Source: Rugosibacter sp. (GTDB taxonomy: Bacteria; Pseudomonadota; Gammaproteobacteria; Burkholderiales; Rhodocyclaceae). Taken from it: DNA of 44,228 nt. Positions 9,595-21,144 of the stretch are shown piece after piece. Positions within the stretch are counted from its first letter, which is position 1; each line of letters begins with the position of its first letter. The position numbers and the translations under genes were made by a program. The notes beneath the pieces were generated by a model that saw only the letters and a program-made list of their open reading frames with translations, had not been told where the DNA came from and made no database searches. The stretch lies in NCBI GenBank assembly GCA_030645365.1, contig JAUSMB010000017.1, positions 1 through 44,228 on the forward strand. Reading direction: 5' to 3'.

Positions 9595-9632
9595 AAAAAG
9601 GGCCGCGCATCAAATGATGCGCGGCCCTTTTT
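9595..9632. terminator. Bidirectional intrinsic terminator (folE2 / rplS)
   Basis: GGGCCGCGCATC pairs with GATGCGCGGCCC around an AAAT loop, with five A before and five T after. It is a very stable stem with T tracts on both strands, placed between converging folE2 and rplS. Confidence 0.95.
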
Positions 9633-9685
9633 AGCTAATCAATAAAATAATTAACTCAGAATCAGCTACGGCGCTTTAAAAAATT

Positions 9686-10054
9686 TTAAACGCGTGTCTT
9701 TCTCGTCAGTTTTTCCTTAATACGCGCAGACTTCCCTGAGCGATCACGCAAATAATAAAGCTTGGCACGACGTACATCGCCACGGCGCTTGATCTCAACG
9801 CTGGCAATCACTGGGGAGTAGGTCTGAAACGTACGCTCAACGCCTTCGCCTGAAGAAATTTTACGTACAATGAAATTTGAATTTAAGCCACGGTTACGCT
9901 TGGCAACAACCACGCCTTCAAAAGCCTGGGTACGCTTCCGATCACCCTCAAATACATTGACATTAACAATGACCGTATCGCCCGGAGCAAAATCAGGAAT
10001 AACTTTTGCCAACCGCGCAATTTCTTCTTTTTCCAACTGTTCAATCAGATTCAT
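9686..10054 (-). CDS. rplS: 50S ribosomal protein L19
   Basis: Large-subunit protein at the interface with the small subunit. Recognised by the start [12 protein letters not shown], the middle [26 protein letters not shown] (residues about 22-47), [13 protein letters not shown], and the end [18 protein letters not shown]. It has 122 residues. It is last in the rpsP-rimM-trmD-rplS operon, 84 bases after trmD. Confidence 0.97.
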   Translation of the reverse strand: MNLIEQLEKEEIARLAKVIPDFAPGDTVIVNVNVFEGDRKRTQAFEGVVVAKRNRGLNSNFIVRKISSGEGVERTFQTYSPVIASVEIKRRGDVRRAKLYYLRDRSGKSARIKEKLTRKTRV

Positions 10055-10138
10055 TGATTACTCCATTCACTTAATTATGGCTGCAGATCTAGCCTGCCAA
10101 CCGTTTACAAAGAGCAGAGTCGCCTCTGGTATGTAGTT

Positions 10139-10882
10139 TTATTTACCATTTCGCTGGAATTCTCCCAGCAATTTGGCCTCTTCTTGGCTCAAAAACCGTT
10201 CCCGCAAAAGATCCGGCCGTCTCTGCCATGTTCGCCCTAGCGCCTGTTTCAGGCGCCAAAGGCGAATTTTTTCATGATTTCCTGATAACAAAACATCAGG
10301 AACCTCACATCCCTCGTACACTTCTGGCCGCGTGTAATGTGGCCAGTCTAACAAGCCTGACGAAAAAGAGTCCTCAACTACCGACGACTCATCACTCAAT
10401 GCTTCCGGCAAGTAGCGAATACAGGCATCCATCAAAGCCATTGCCGCAATTTCACCACCAGATAAAACAAAATCGCCGAGCGATAATTCCTCATCAACAC
10501 ACCGTGCAATGAGCCGCTCATCAATCCCTTCATAACGGCCACACAAAAGAATCGCACCTGGGCCTGCTGCTAACTCAATCACTCGCTGCTGTTTGATCGG
10601 CGCACCCTGCGGAGAAAGATAAATCACTTTCGCCGCATCACCAGCGCCGACTTTTGCCGCCTGAATTGCACATTCCAATGGACCTGCCATCATCACCATG
10701 CCGGGCCCGCCGCCATAAGGACGATCATCTATTGTTCGATGAATATCATTCGCCCACTGCCGAGGATTCCAGCACTCTAACTGCCATAGCTTGCGAGTCA
10801 GCGCCCTCCGCGTGATTCCTGATTCGGTAATTGCCGAAAACATTTCAGGAAACAAGGTTATGACATCAAATCGCAAGATCAC
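10139..10882 (-). CDS. trmD: tRNA (guanine-N1-)-methyltransferase
   Basis: SAM-dependent methyltransferase that makes m1G37 in tRNAs and prevents +1 frameshifting. It has the SPOUT trefoil-knot fold: VITLFPEMF at the N-terminus, [40 protein letters not shown] and [11 protein letters not shown]. It has 247 residues. It starts with GTG overlapping the rimM stop (GTGA). A copy of the dispersed 26-bp repeat falls at codons reading [10 protein letters not shown], a variable surface stretch just before the knot, so the repeat is tolerated there. Confidence 0.97.
   Translation of the reverse strand: MILRFDVITLFPEMFSAITESGITRRALTRKLWQLECWNPRQWANDIHRTIDDRPYGGGPGMVMMAGPLECAIQAAKVGAGDAAKVIYLSPQGAPIKQQRVIELAAGPGAILLCGRYEGIDERLIARCVDEELSLGDFVLSGGEIAAMALMDACIRYLPEALSDESSVVEDSFSSGLLDWPHYTRPEVYEGCEVPDVLLSGNHEKIRLWRLKQALGRTWQRRPDLLRERFLSQEEAKLLGEFQRNGK
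10631..10656 (-). repeat. Dispersed 26-bp repeat, copy B (in trmD)
   Basis: On the minus strand it reads AAAAGTCGGCGCTGG then TGATGCGGCGA, one mismatch from copies A and F. It lies in the sense direction of trmD and is read as KVGAGDAA. Confidence 0.85.
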
Positions 10883-11385
10883 CAGTCAGCATCCCAATCA
10901 ACGTGAATCACTTTCCCGGGAACATCAACTCGCTTTACTACATGCTCAACAAACGGCAACAATCTTTCGTTTTCCTCGGATGCAACAACTAAAACCTTGT
11001 GTGCACCGGTTTCCAGCAGAGACTTCACACTGCCAAGCAATTGCCCCTGCAGGTTGACAACACTCAGGCCCGTCAGATCATCCCAATAATATTCACCGCG
11101 CTTAACTGGCGGTAACTCATCACGCAACACACCAATAAAACAGCCATCGATTGACTCCGACGTATCGCGGTCATCAACACCGGCAAGCTTGGCAACCAAG
11201 CCATTAGCATGTGCTTTAATAGCCTCCGGCACATAAGCCTTCCACTGTTCAGGCGGAGCATCCGCCTTCAGGGACAACCACCAATGCGAGATCGCTCCCC
11301 ATGACAAGGGATCGTCACCAAATGGATGTATACGCAACCAACCCCGAACACCAAACGGGGCAATAATCCGCCCCAATACAATCAT
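10879..11385 (-). CDS. rimM: Ribosome maturation factor RimM
   Basis: Assembly factor for the 30S subunit that binds S19 and helps form the 16S head. The N-terminal RimM domain shows [17 protein letters not shown]. The PRC-barrel half contains [15 protein letters not shown] and the ending [25 protein letters not shown]. It has 168 residues. It starts six bases after rpsP and overlaps trmD, so it is tightly coupled in the operon. Confidence 0.95.
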   Translation of the reverse strand: MIVLGRIIAPFGVRGWLRIHPFGDDPLSWGAISHWWLSLKADAPPEQWKAYVPEAIKAHANGLVAKLAGVDDRDTSESIDGCFIGVLRDELPPVKRGEYYWDDLTGLSVVNLQGQLLGSVKSLLETGAHKVLVVASEENERLLPFVEHVVKRVDVPGKVIHVDWDADW

Positions 11386-11391
11386 GGTGTA

Positions 11392-11646
11392 TCAGGCAGC
11401 TTTTTTCACGCCAGACTGCTTCACTAGGCGCGCAGCAGTAGACGAAAGCTGGGCACCATGCTGCTGCCAGTAAGCCAAGCGTTCAGCATTGATGACTAAA
11501 CCTTGCTCTGTTGCCGCAGCAATCGGGTTGTAAAAACCAATGCGTTCAATAAAGCGGCCATCGCGGCGATTGCGCGAATCAGTAACCACCATATTGAAAA
11601 ACGGACGGTTCTTTGCACCACCTCGGGCTAAACGAATAACTACCAT
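11392..11646 (-). CDS. rpsP: 30S ribosomal protein S16
   Basis: Small-subunit protein. Signature [20 protein letters not shown], then [13 protein letters not shown], which is characteristic of S16. It has 84 residues. It is the first gene of the rpsP-rimM-trmD-rplS operon, with its own promoter at 11678-11706. Confidence 0.97.
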   Translation of the reverse strand: MVVIRLARGGAKNRPFFNMVVTDSRNRRDGRFIERIGFYNPIAAATEQGLVINAERLAYWQQHGAQLSSTAARLVKQSGVKKAA

Positions 11647-11677
11647 AGTGTTCTCTTCAAGTACAGGAAAGAAAAAA

Positions 11678-11706
11678 ATTATAATTCAAACAAGAGGATA
11701 AAACAA
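11678..11706 (-). promoter_or_regulatory. Sigma-70 promoter of the rpsP operon
   Basis: On the minus strand TTGTTT (11701-11706) and a perfect TATAAT (11678-11683) are spaced by 17 bases. They stand just ahead of rpsP, as expected for a highly expressed ribosomal protein operon. Confidence 0.7.
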
Positions 11707-11746
11707 GGTGCTTTCCTTATCACTCCATCCATATCCTGTCGCATTC

Positions 11747-12502
11747 TTAAGAACTTGGCCTAGCCTGATATTCACCGAAGCGACTGAATAAATGCTGAAT
11801 AGTCTGCTGAATCTCAATTGCCGCCAAGCGTGGATTGCTAGCCTGACGAATAGGCCGGCCAACAACAATGTAATCAGCACCGTTTCGAAACGCTTGCGCG
11901 ACATCGACAGTTCGCTTTTGGTCATCAACCGATTTGTTTTCAACAGGTCGAATACCCGGCGTGACCACAAGTAATCTATCACCAAGCTCAGCACGTATTG
12001 ACGTTGCTTCCATGCCTGAAGATACGACTCCATCGACGCCAGCCTCTAAGGCCCGGCGCGCCCGAGACAACACTAAACGTTCAACATCACATGAAAACCC
12101 CAAGTCATCCAGATCTCCGCGATCAAGACTCGTCAAGGCAGTTACAGCAAGAATTTTAAGCGGGCCCTTGTCTTTCACGGCAGCTTCCATAATTGATTGG
12201 TTGCCATGAACCGTTGCAAAGGTTGCCCCACTTCCAGCCAATGCGCGCACAGCTGAACGCACAGTCTCTGGAACATCAAAAAACTTAAGATCAACAAATA
12301 CTTTTTTTTCCTGTGAAACGAGCCACTTCAGAAAGTCAAAATAGCCCTCTGCCATGAAAAGCTCCAAGCCAATTTTATAAAAACTAACCACGTCACCCAA
12401 TGTGGTTACTAAAGCACGTGCCGCACTGACACTTGAGAAATCTAACGCGACAATCAGTCGATCACGAGGGTCAATGGCTTTGGTAGAAAGGAAATTTTGC
12501 AT
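11747..12502 (-). CDS. pyrF: Orotidine 5'-phosphate decarboxylase
   Basis: Last step of UMP synthesis: decarboxylation of orotidine monophosphate. The barrel motifs are DRLIVALDFSS near the N-terminus, the catalytic VFVDLKFFDVPETV at about residues 69-82, VVTPGIRP, and the phosphate-binding GADYIVVGRPIRQ. The 251 residues fit the enterobacterial-type group I family. It is alone on the minus strand between yihY and rpsP. Confidence 0.96.
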   Translation of the reverse strand: MQNFLSTKAIDPRDRLIVALDFSSVSAARALVTTLGDVVSFYKIGLELFMAEGYFDFLKWLVSQEKKVFVDLKFFDVPETVRSAVRALAGSGATFATVHGNQSIMEAAVKDKGPLKILAVTALTSLDRGDLDDLGFSCDVERLVLSRARRALEAGVDGVVSSGMEATSIRAELGDRLLVVTPGIRPVENKSVDDQKRTVDVAQAFRNGADYIVVGRPIRQASNPRLAAIEIQQTIQHLFSRFGEYQARPSS

Positions 12503-12582
12503 AAAGACCAGAGGAAAAGTAATTTGTCAGTGGAAGCGAGTTATTTTACTCAAGAAAAAATCTTCTCGATCAAACCGATTAC

Positions 12583-13401
12583 CTACTTGTGTAAATGACC
12601 AGGAAGCTCTGCTACGATGAACGCCGACGTTAAAACAATAATCCATGAGGTATAAAGCCATACCAAAAACACAGGAATCGCAGAAAACACTCCGTAGATT
12701 GTAGTATTAGACACAAGGCCGGTAATAAACAGCGTAAATAGCTTTTGAACACCCATGAGGCCGAGTGCTGCAAAAGTTCCTCCAACCACCGCATGTACAG
12801 GCGATACAGGCTTATTGGGAACGGCCCAGTAAAGCAAACTGAATAATGTCGCCATGAACACCAATGGCAATAAACTGCGGGTCACAAACAAATGCACCCA
12901 AAGGGGCTCATTGATCAAGCCAAAAGATAGGCTGGCGACCAAAGCCACTACAATAAGGCTCCCACCTAACAGCAGCGGCCCGATGGTAATTGCAAGGCCA
13001 TGCATAGCCAAGCGTCGAAAAATTGGCCGGACTTTTTTGACGTGCCATATCTGATTGAAAATATGCTCAATCGTGAGCATTTGCATTACTGCCGTCACAC
13101 CCAGTGCAAGCGTGCCAAAAAAAGTTACCCGGCCAACTCGCCCTGCAAACTGGCTCACGTACTTGGCGATAACAATACCTGCTTTATCTGGTAAAAGATT
13201 TGCAAGCAAAAACCTCTCAATGGCATGACCAAGTCCCACACTGGCAGGTATTATGGAAATAATCGCAAAGCCAACTGCAATCATTGGAACCAGCCCAAGC
13301 AGACTGACAAAAGATAAAGCAGCTGCGGTTTGCGTGCATTGCTCTCTGCGAAAACGTTGTGCAACGCGAAAAAGCAGTCGAAAAGGTAAAGTCAGCCACA
13401 T
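12583..13401 (-). CDS. YihY/BrkB-family inner membrane protein
   Basis: Polytopic membrane protein of the YihY (UPF0761) family, once mislabelled ribonuclease BN. Recognisable parts are TAAALSFVSLLGLVPMIAVG near residue 25, KKVRPIFRRLAMHGLAITIGP, and a C-terminal region with FLVWLYTSWIIVLTSAFIVA. About six hydrophobic helices can be seen. At 272 residues it lacks the long cytoplasmic tail that some relatives carry. It is divergent from wrbA. Its function is not established. Confidence 0.88.
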   Translation of the reverse strand: MWLTLPFRLLFRVAQRFRREQCTQTAAALSFVSLLGLVPMIAVGFAIISIIPASVGLGHAIERFLLANLLPDKAGIVIAKYVSQFAGRVGRVTFFGTLALGVTAVMQMLTIEHIFNQIWHVKKVRPIFRRLAMHGLAITIGPLLLGGSLIVVALVASLSFGLINEPLWVHLFVTRSLLPLVFMATLFSLLYWAVPNKPVSPVHAVVGGTFAALGLMGVQKLFTLFITGLVSNTTIYGVFSAIPVFLVWLYTSWIIVLTSAFIVAELPGHLHK

Positions 13402-13435
13402 ATGTTTTGTATTCTAGCGACGGTAACGATTTTAA

Positions 13436-14404
<969 letters not shown>

Positions 14405-14421
<17 letters not shown>

Positions 14422-15943
14422 GCTTCTCCTTCTTTGAACTTAGCGTATTCAAAGCGTGGATGTAGGCTTTTGCCGAAGCAACAACAATATCAGTATCGGC
14501 GCCTTGCCCATTGACGATTCGACCATCTTTGGCAAGCCGGACGGTCACTTCGCCTTGCGCATCCGTCCCAGTCGTAATCGCAGTTACCGAGTACAACAAG
14601 AGTTCAGATCCGCTCGCGACGATGCTTTCAATCGCCTTGAATGTCGCGTCAACAGGGCCGCTACCACTAGCCTCAGCCTTTTTTTCAATACCCTCTGTTG
14701 AGATAATAAGCCGCGCCAAGGGCACCTCACCTGTTTCAGAATGAAACATGGACGAAACAAGTCGATAGCGCTCATTCTCTGGCGTAACAGCCTCATCACT
14801 CATCAATGCATGTAGGTCTTCATCGAAAATTTCATGTTTCTTATCAGCGAGTTCTTTAAATCGCATAAATGCTGTATTCAATACCTGTTCGCTCTCTACC
14901 TCAATGCCAAGTTCTTTTAAGCGCGCCCGAAATGCGGTTCGGCCCGAAAGCTTTCCCAAAACAAGTTTATTGGCATTCCAGCCAACATCTTCAGCTCGCA
15001 TAATTTCGTACGTTTCGCGATGCTTTAATACGCCATCTTGATGAATACCTGATTCATGAGCAAAGGCATTGGCACCAACAATTGCTTTATTGGGTTGAAC
15101 CGGAAAGCCGGTAATGCTGGAAACCATTTTAGAGGCCGGAACAATTTGCGTTGCATCAATGCGAGTCTCACACGGGAAAATGTCTTGCCTTGTGCGAACT
15201 GCCATAACAATTTCTTCAAGAGAGGCGTTTCCTGCACGCTCACCCAATCCATTGATCGTGCACTCAACTTGGCGCGCACCAGCCATGACCGCAGCAAGGC
15301 TATTGGCGACGGCCAAACCAAGGTCATTGTGGCAATGGACTGACCAAACAACTTTATCCGAATTAGGAATACGCGCACGTAATTGCTTTATGCGCTCAGC
15401 AAATTGCTCAGGTACGTTATAGCCCACAGTGTCAGGAATATTGATCGTTGTTGCACCTTCTTTGATCACTGCCTCAATTACTCGACAGAGAAAGTCCAAT
15501 TCAGAACGACCAGCGTCTTCACATGAAAACTCCACATCATCAATGCCGTTACGTGCAAAACGAACGGCGCTTTTTGCGGCCGCAATCACGTCATCTGGCG
15601 ACATACGCAACTTCTTCTCCATATGGATGGGACTTGTCGCCAAAAATGTGTGGATACGGCCCGACGCTGCGGGCTTGATAGCCTCTAAAGCCCGCGAGAT
15701 ATCCTTATCAAAGGCGCGACTAAGGGCAGCAACGGTTGAATCCTTAATTGCCTCAGCAACCGCTTTAACCGCCGCAAAATCTCCGTTGGAAGCGGCAGGA
15801 AATCCAGCTTCAATAACATTCACACGCATACGCTCAAGCTGCCGTGCAATTCTCAACTTCTCATCCTTAGTCATAGATGCACCAGGGCTTTGCTCACCAT
15901 CACGTAACGTAGTATCAAAAATAATCAATTGTTCTTTAGACAT
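14405..15943 (-). CDS. leuA: 2-isopropylmalate synthase
   Basis: Committed step of leucine synthesis: condensation of acetyl-CoA and 2-oxoisovalerate. The N-terminal barrel has F9-D-T-T-L-R-D-G-E-Q with metal-binding D10. The HCHND motif puts two metal ligands at H203 and H205, and [13 protein letters not shown] follows. The C-terminal LeuA regulatory domain (from about 390) is present, so leucine feedback is likely. It has 512 residues. AGGAG stands seven bases before the ATG. It is separated from pssA by 266 bases that may hold a small protein gene. Confidence 0.97.
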
Positions 15944-16035
15944 GCTGATCTCCTTTGGGAACTCAAAATAGGCACACGTAACAACGCCTCTCCATTTTGG
16001 AGTTGCTTCAAATTAACCGAATTATGGGGGATGGT

Positions 16036-16161
16036 TTATTTATGCGCGTTGCGCAGTAGCGGCAAAGGCTTGGCGCGCAACGGCCGACGCAAGATAAGCG
16101 CGCCAAATAAGGCGGAAATCAGGGCAAAAAATTCAAACCGAGAAAATATCGTCAAAACCAT
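16036..16161 (-). CDS. Possible 41-residue membrane-anchored small protein
   Basis: Short reading frame in the pssA-leuA spacer: ATG at 16161, TAA at 16036. The peptide has one hydrophobic segment (FFALISALFGALILRR) followed by a basic tail (RPLRAKPLPLLRNAHK), a shape common in small single-span membrane proteins. No clear ribosome binding site precedes the ATG. Nine leucines are spread through it rather than clustered, so it is not a typical leu attenuator peptide. I do not recognise a family. It may be an untranslated chance frame; a 79-codon frame also crosses the same bases on the other strand. Confidence 0.3.
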   Translation of the reverse strand: MVLTIFSRFEFFALISALFGALILRRPLRAKPLPLLRNAHK

Positions 16162-16209
16162 TGTCTGACTATAAATGCTTTATTCTTTTGTTGCAATATG
16201 TTTGATATT

Positions 16210-16977
16210 TTACTTTTGTTTATTTTTCCAACGCAGTGCAAAAACAATATAACCGGACACGGCATAACTCAAAAATAATGCAAACAAAACTCCAGGAGGG
16301 TAAAAGGATACGAAGGCAAAACCCAGTGCAATCACAGCAACCATCATGAATGGCACGCTTTTTTTAAGATTGATCTCCTTGCCAGACCAATACGGAATAT
16401 TGCTGACCATTGTGACACCTGAGAAAATGGTCAAAATACAGGCAAACCAGCGGGCATCTTCTCCCGTAACTTCAAGGTCGAGCAATACCCAAACCAAACC
16501 AGCAATTAAAGCCGCCGCCGCAGGGCTTGGCAGGCCTTGGAAATATCGCTTATCGGTTGTCCCCAGATTGGTATTGAATCTGGCTAAACGTAATGCAGCG
16601 CCCACGCAATAAATAAAAGCAGCAATCCACCCCAGCTTGCCTAAGCCTTTTAATGACCACTCGTACACTACTAATGCTGGAGCAACACCAAAGGAAACCA
16701 TGTCAGAAAGTGAATCATATTCAGCCCCAAATGCACTTTGGGTGTTCGTCATCCGGGCAACACGCCCATCCAGCCCATCCAAAACCATGGCAATAAAAAT
16801 TGCTATGGCAGAGTGTTCAAAACGACCATTCATGGCTTGCACAATGGCATAAAAGCCCGCAAACAAAGCCGCAGTCGTTAAAAGATTAGGCAGCAAATAG
16901 ATACCCCGTCGTCGAAGATCAGGGCTCATCGGCATTTTTTCTGATCGTCTGGGCGGTGTTGGCGGTAATGCGTTCAT
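16210..16977 (-). CDS. pssA: CDP-diacylglycerol-serine O-phosphatidyltransferase
   Basis: Makes phosphatidylserine from CDP-diacylglycerol and serine in the inner membrane. The CDP-alcohol phosphatidyltransferase signature is complete: DGLDGRVARMT, then G-A-E-Y-D-S-L-S-D, with all aspartates in place. About seven hydrophobic segments follow IYLLPNLLTTAALFAGF. It has 255 residues. It lies 30 bases after psd, whose product uses the phosphatidylserine, so the two form a phosphatidylethanolamine unit. Confidence 0.95.
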   Translation of the reverse strand: MNALPPTPPRRSEKMPMSPDLRRRGIYLLPNLLTTAALFAGFYAIVQAMNGRFEHSAIAIFIAMVLDGLDGRVARMTNTQSAFGAEYDSLSDMVSFGVAPALVVYEWSLKGLGKLGWIAAFIYCVGAALRLARFNTNLGTTDKRYFQGLPSPAAAALIAGLVWVLLDLEVTGEDARWFACILTIFSGVTMVSNIPYWSGKEINLKKSVPFMMVAVIALGFAFVSFYPPGVLFALFLSYAVSGYIVFALRWKNKQK

Positions 16978-17007
16978 ATTTTTTGCGAGAGCAATTTTTT
17001 AGACAAG

Positions 17008-17652
17008 TTATGGCAACTCAGCAAGAACAGTTGACGAGGCTTTCACCGTCTCACCAACGCCGACTTTTATGTGGGCTTCAGGAGGCAGATAAAGATCAAC
17101 GCGCGAACCAAAGCGAATAAATCCGTAACGCTGACCACGGGTCATTTTTTCTCCAATATCAACATAACAAAGTATCCGTCTTGCAATTAATCCCGCAACC
17201 TGGACGCACGTGACATCAACCCCGTCACGCGTCCGAAGGTGTAACGCATTGCGTTCATTTTCAAGCGAAGCCTTATCCAGGGAGGCGTTCAGGAACTTAC
17301 CCGGGTGGTACCAGCGATTCATAATTTCACCATCAACCGGACTGCGATTCGAATGAACGTTAAAAACATTCATAAAAATGCTGACTTTGACGCACTCTCG
17401 ATCAAGCCATGGATCGCGCGCTGGCTCAATGACAACAATGCGGCCATCCGCCGGCGCTAGAACACTTTTTTCCCCTGATGGAATCGGACGCGCAGGATCT
17501 CGAAAAAATTGCACGCAAAACACGAAAAAAATCCAGGCCGGAATACTCCATGTCCAACCAAAAAAATACAAACTCGCTATTGCTGCAACAAGCGCAAAGA
17601 AGATAAAAGTCCAGCCTTCGCGAGCAAGAATGGGATGCGGGTAATGATTCAT
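17008..17652 (-). CDS. psd: Phosphatidylserine decarboxylase proenzyme
   Basis: Decarboxylates phosphatidylserine to phosphatidylethanolamine. It is a pyruvoyl enzyme made by self-cleavage of the chain. The cleavage site is seen as F181-G182-S183-R, with S183 becoming the pyruvoyl group. This is the short form (214 residues) with two N-terminal hydrophobic segments. [18 protein letters not shown] and [15 protein letters not shown] are family motifs. A copy of the dispersed repeat encodes KVGVGETVK near the C-terminus, a stretch that also fits family sequences. It is followed by pssA. Confidence 0.95.
   Translation of the reverse strand: MNHYPHPILAREGWTFIFFALVAAIASLYFFGWTWSIPAWIFFVFCVQFFRDPARPIPSGEKSVLAPADGRIVVIEPARDPWLDRECVKVSIFMNVFNVHSNRSPVDGEIMNRWYHPGKFLNASLDKASLENERNALHLRTRDGVDVTCVQVAGLIARRILCYVDIGEKMTRGQRYGFIRFGSRVDLYLPPEAHIKVGVGETVKASSTVLAELP
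17042..17067 (-). repeat. Dispersed 26-bp repeat, copy C (in psd)
   Basis: On the minus strand it reads AAAAGTCGGCGTTGG then TGAGACGGTGA, with three mismatches to copy A. It is in the sense direction of psd and read as KVGVGETV. It is the weakest of the seven copies, because the psd family itself favours a similar peptide here. Confidence 0.65.
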
Positions 17653-17719
17653 AAGCGTTGTTGAGTTGTCGACTGAAGTCGATATATTAAATGTTTATCA
17701 GATTCACCAAACCACAGAA

Positions 17720-17750
17720 GAAAAAAGCACAGCATGGCTGTGCTTTTTTC
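17720..17750. terminator. Intrinsic terminator downstream of ilvC
   Basis: Perfect 14-base arms with AGCACAGC and GCTGTGCT at their core pair around an ATG loop. A tracts and T tracts on the two sides make it usable on both strands. On the minus strand it ends ilvI-ilvH-ilvC transcription before psd. Confidence 0.92.
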
Positions 17751-17772
17751 TTTTCTTATCTTTCCAATAAAC

Positions 17773-18792
<1,020 letters not shown>

Positions 18793-18816
18793 TTATTGTT
18801 CCTTAGTTTCAAAAAA

Positions 18817-19308
18817 TTAAATTTTGAGAATACGGTCACCACGACCAATACCAGAGACGCCTGTACGCACTGTTTCCAAAACCAGTGAATGATCTATGAC
18901 TTCAAGAAAAGCATCCAGTTTAGAACAGTCTCCAGTTAGTTCGATCACGTACGACGACTCCGTTACATCCACTATTCGTCCCCTGAAAATATCTGCGATA
19001 CGCTTCATTTCTTCGCGATCTTTCCCTGTAGCACGAACCTTAACTAACATCAGCTCGCGCTCAATATGCGGGGCTTCTGATAGATCAACCACTTTAACGA
19101 CATCGATAAGTTTATTCAGCTGCTTCGTGATTTGCTCAATGACACTATCAGAACCGCTACTAACAATGGTCATCCGTGACAACGAAGGGTCTTCCGTTGC
19201 TGCCACAGTGAGTGATTCAATATTGAAAGCCCGCGCAGAAAAAAGACCTGATACACGTGACAAGGCACCCGCTTCATTTTCAAGAAGAATGGAAATGATA
19301 TGTCTCAT
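18817..19308 (-). CDS. ilvH: Acetolactate synthase small (regulatory) subunit
   Basis: Regulatory subunit that activates IlvI and confers valine feedback. The N-terminal ACT domain is MRHIISILLENEAGALSRVSGLF, with NIESLTVAATED. The C-terminal ACT-like domain follows from about residue 80. ATG 19308 was chosen because AGGA lies nine bases upstream and the protein then starts like its homologues. A GTG at 19314 overlapping the ilvI stop is the alternative. Confidence 0.95.
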   Translation of the reverse strand: MRHIISILLENEAGALSRVSGLFSARAFNIESLTVAATEDPSLSRMTIVSSGSDSVIEQITKQLNKLIDVVKVVDLSEAPHIERELMLVKVRATGKDREEMKRIADIFRGRIVDVTESSYVIELTGDCSKLDAFLEVIDHSLVLETVRTGVSGIGRGDRILKI

Positions 19309-19310
19309 GC

Positions 19311-21020
19311 TCACAGATCCTCAGCCAAAATCATATCTGACAAACCTTTACCGGCTGCAATCATTGGATAAACATTCGCTGTTTGATCCGTTATAAAGTC
19401 CATGAAAACCAGATCATTTTTGTGCTTAGTAAATGCCTCACGCAATGCTGGCTCGACATCGGCCGGACGCTCGATCAGCATACCCACATGCCCATAAGCC
19501 TCAGCCAACTTCACAAAGTCAGGTAAGGCATTCACATAGGACTCAGCATGTCGATCACCATGAAACATCTGCTGCCATTGGCGAACCATTCCGAGATAAC
19601 GGTTATTTAAATTAATAATTTTTATGGGCAACCGAAATTGTTTAGCCGTTGACAGCTCTTGAATATTCATCTGAATTGAGGCTTCGCCAGTAACACAAGC
19701 AACCGTTGCCTCCGGGTTGGCAAATCGCACACCCATGGCGTAAGGCAAACCAACACCCATGGTCCCTAGCCCCCCCGAGTTAATCCAACGCCGAGGTTTG
19801 TCAAATTTATAATATTGGGCTGCCCACATTTGATGCTGACCAACATCAGACGTAACAAATGCATCGCCACCTGTCACCTCATAGAGCTTCTCAATGACGT
19901 ACTGCGGCATGATGATCTCTTTGCCTTGCTTGTACTTCAGCGAATTCTTGCCTCGCCACGCATCAATCTGCTTCCACCAAGCAGCTAATGCCTTAGCATC
20001 AGGCTTACTTTTCTGCTCATCGAATAACGCCTGCAACTCGCCAAGAACCTCTGGTAAATGGCCAACGATAGGCACATCCACATCAACCCGTTTTGCAATC
20101 GAAGAAGGATCAATGTCGATATGGATAATCTTACGAGGCACTGAGCCAAAATCGGCTGGATTACCAATCACACGATCATCAAATCGCGCACCAATGGCCA
20201 CCAGCACATCACAATGGTGCATTGCCATGTTGGCTTCGTAAGTGCCATGCATGCCCAGCATGCCAACAAACTGCTTGTCTGTTGCAGGATATCCACCCAA
20301 CCCCATGAGCGTATTAGTCACAGGAAAGCCGAGTGCGTGGGCTAGATTGACTAATTGACGTGAAGCGTCGGAAAGGATAACACCACCACCAGTGTAAAGC
20401 ATTGGGCGCTTCGCCTCTAGCATCAATTGCAGCGCTTTTCTTACCTGGCCACTATGACATTTCACATTGGGCGCATAAGAGCGCATCGTGATGGCTTTTG
20501 GATATTCAAACTCGCAAACATGCGTCGTTATATCTTTTGGAATATCAACAAGTACAGGACCCGGCCGACCCGACTGAGCAATATAAAACGCTTTCTTAAG
20601 CGTTATCGCCAGATCCTTTACGTCCTTGACAAGGAAATTATGTTTCACGCAAGGACGTGTAATGCCTACAGTATCACACTCCTGAAAGGCATCCTGCCCA
20701 ATGTAATGCGTCGGCACTTGTCCACTGATGATGACTAACGGAATTGAATCCATATGCGCTGTAGCAATACCCGTCACCGCATTGGTAACACCAGGGCCGG
20801 ATGTCACCATACAAACACCCACCTTGTTTGACGAGCGAGAGTAAGCATCCGCAGCATGAACTGCGGCCTGTTCATGCCTGACTAGAACATGTTTAAACTT
20901 GTCTTGTTTAAAGAATTCATCATAGATATAGAGAACGGATCCCCCAGGATAGCCGAACACATATTCGACATTTTCTTCCTGGAGACACTTAACTACAATT
21001 TCAGCGCCGGTTAGTTGCAT
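19311..21020 (-). CDS. ilvI: Acetolactate synthase large (catalytic) subunit
   Basis: Thiamine-diphosphate and FAD enzyme that makes acetolactate and acetohydroxybutyrate. It has 569 residues. Motifs: VFGYPGGSVLYIYDEFF, the catalytic-glutamate region RHEQAAVHAADAYSR, and GRPGPVLVDIPKD. The thiamine-binding motif reads G445-E446-A447-SIQMNIQEL, ending at NLNNRYLG. GDG is the textbook form, and I recall GEG in related bacteria, so the alanine is slightly unusual. It opens the ilvI-ilvH-ilvC operon. Confidence 0.96.
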   Translation of the reverse strand: MQLTGAEIVVKCLQEENVEYVFGYPGGSVLYIYDEFFKQDKFKHVLVRHEQAAVHAADAYSRSSNKVGVCMVTSGPGVTNAVTGIATAHMDSIPLVIISGQVPTHYIGQDAFQECDTVGITRPCVKHNFLVKDVKDLAITLKKAFYIAQSGRPGPVLVDIPKDITTHVCEFEYPKAITMRSYAPNVKCHSGQVRKALQLMLEAKRPMLYTGGGVILSDASRQLVNLAHALGFPVTNTLMGLGGYPATDKQFVGMLGMHGTYEANMAMHHCDVLVAIGARFDDRVIGNPADFGSVPRKIIHIDIDPSSIAKRVDVDVPIVGHLPEVLGELQALFDEQKSKPDAKALAAWWKQIDAWRGKNSLKYKQGKEIIMPQYVIEKLYEVTGGDAFVTSDVGQHQMWAAQYYKFDKPRRWINSGGLGTMGVGLPYAMGVRFANPEATVACVTGEASIQMNIQELSTAKQFRLPIKIINLNNRYLGMVRQWQQMFHGDRHAESYVNALPDFVKLAEAYGHVGMLIERPADVEPALREAFTKHKNDLVFMDFITDQTANVYPMIAAGKGLSDMILAEDL

Positions 21021-21059
21021 CGATTACACCTGTTGTCACTTTTTTGAGGTAAACGTGTA

Positions 21060-21088
21060 ACCTTACTGTTTTGCTGGGAAATGGTCAA
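21060..21088 (-). promoter_or_regulatory. Possible promoter of ilvI-ilvH-ilvC
   Basis: On the minus strand TTGACC (21083-21088) and TAAGGT (21060-21065) are 17 bases apart, about 40 bases ahead of ilvI. The -10 matches only half of the consensus. No leader peptide or attenuator stem was seen in the 124-base spacer. Confidence 0.3.
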
Positions 21089-21144
21089 GATTTAAAGTAA
21101 ATTCTAACCATTGCTTTAATGCCTCACGGTCCTATTTTTCTTGC

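Noticed and set aside
12589-12625. Additional repeat copy near GAACGCCGACGTTAAAA in yihY
   Set aside because: Only about nine bases agree with the repeat core, and the encoded LTSAFIVAEL is family-conserved, so a chance match is sufficient.
15929-16168. 79-codon plus-strand reading frame in the leuA-pssA spacer
   Set aside because: It begins inside leuA antisense, has no ribosome binding site, and its peptide is serine/arginine-rich without a recognisable fold. The minus-strand 41-codon frame is the better candidate.
15944-16209. Leucine attenuator leader for leuA
   Set aside because: No run of leucine codons followed by alternative stems was found; leucines in the small frame are scattered. 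A CTCC-ATTTT-GGAG stem near leuA lacks a T tract.
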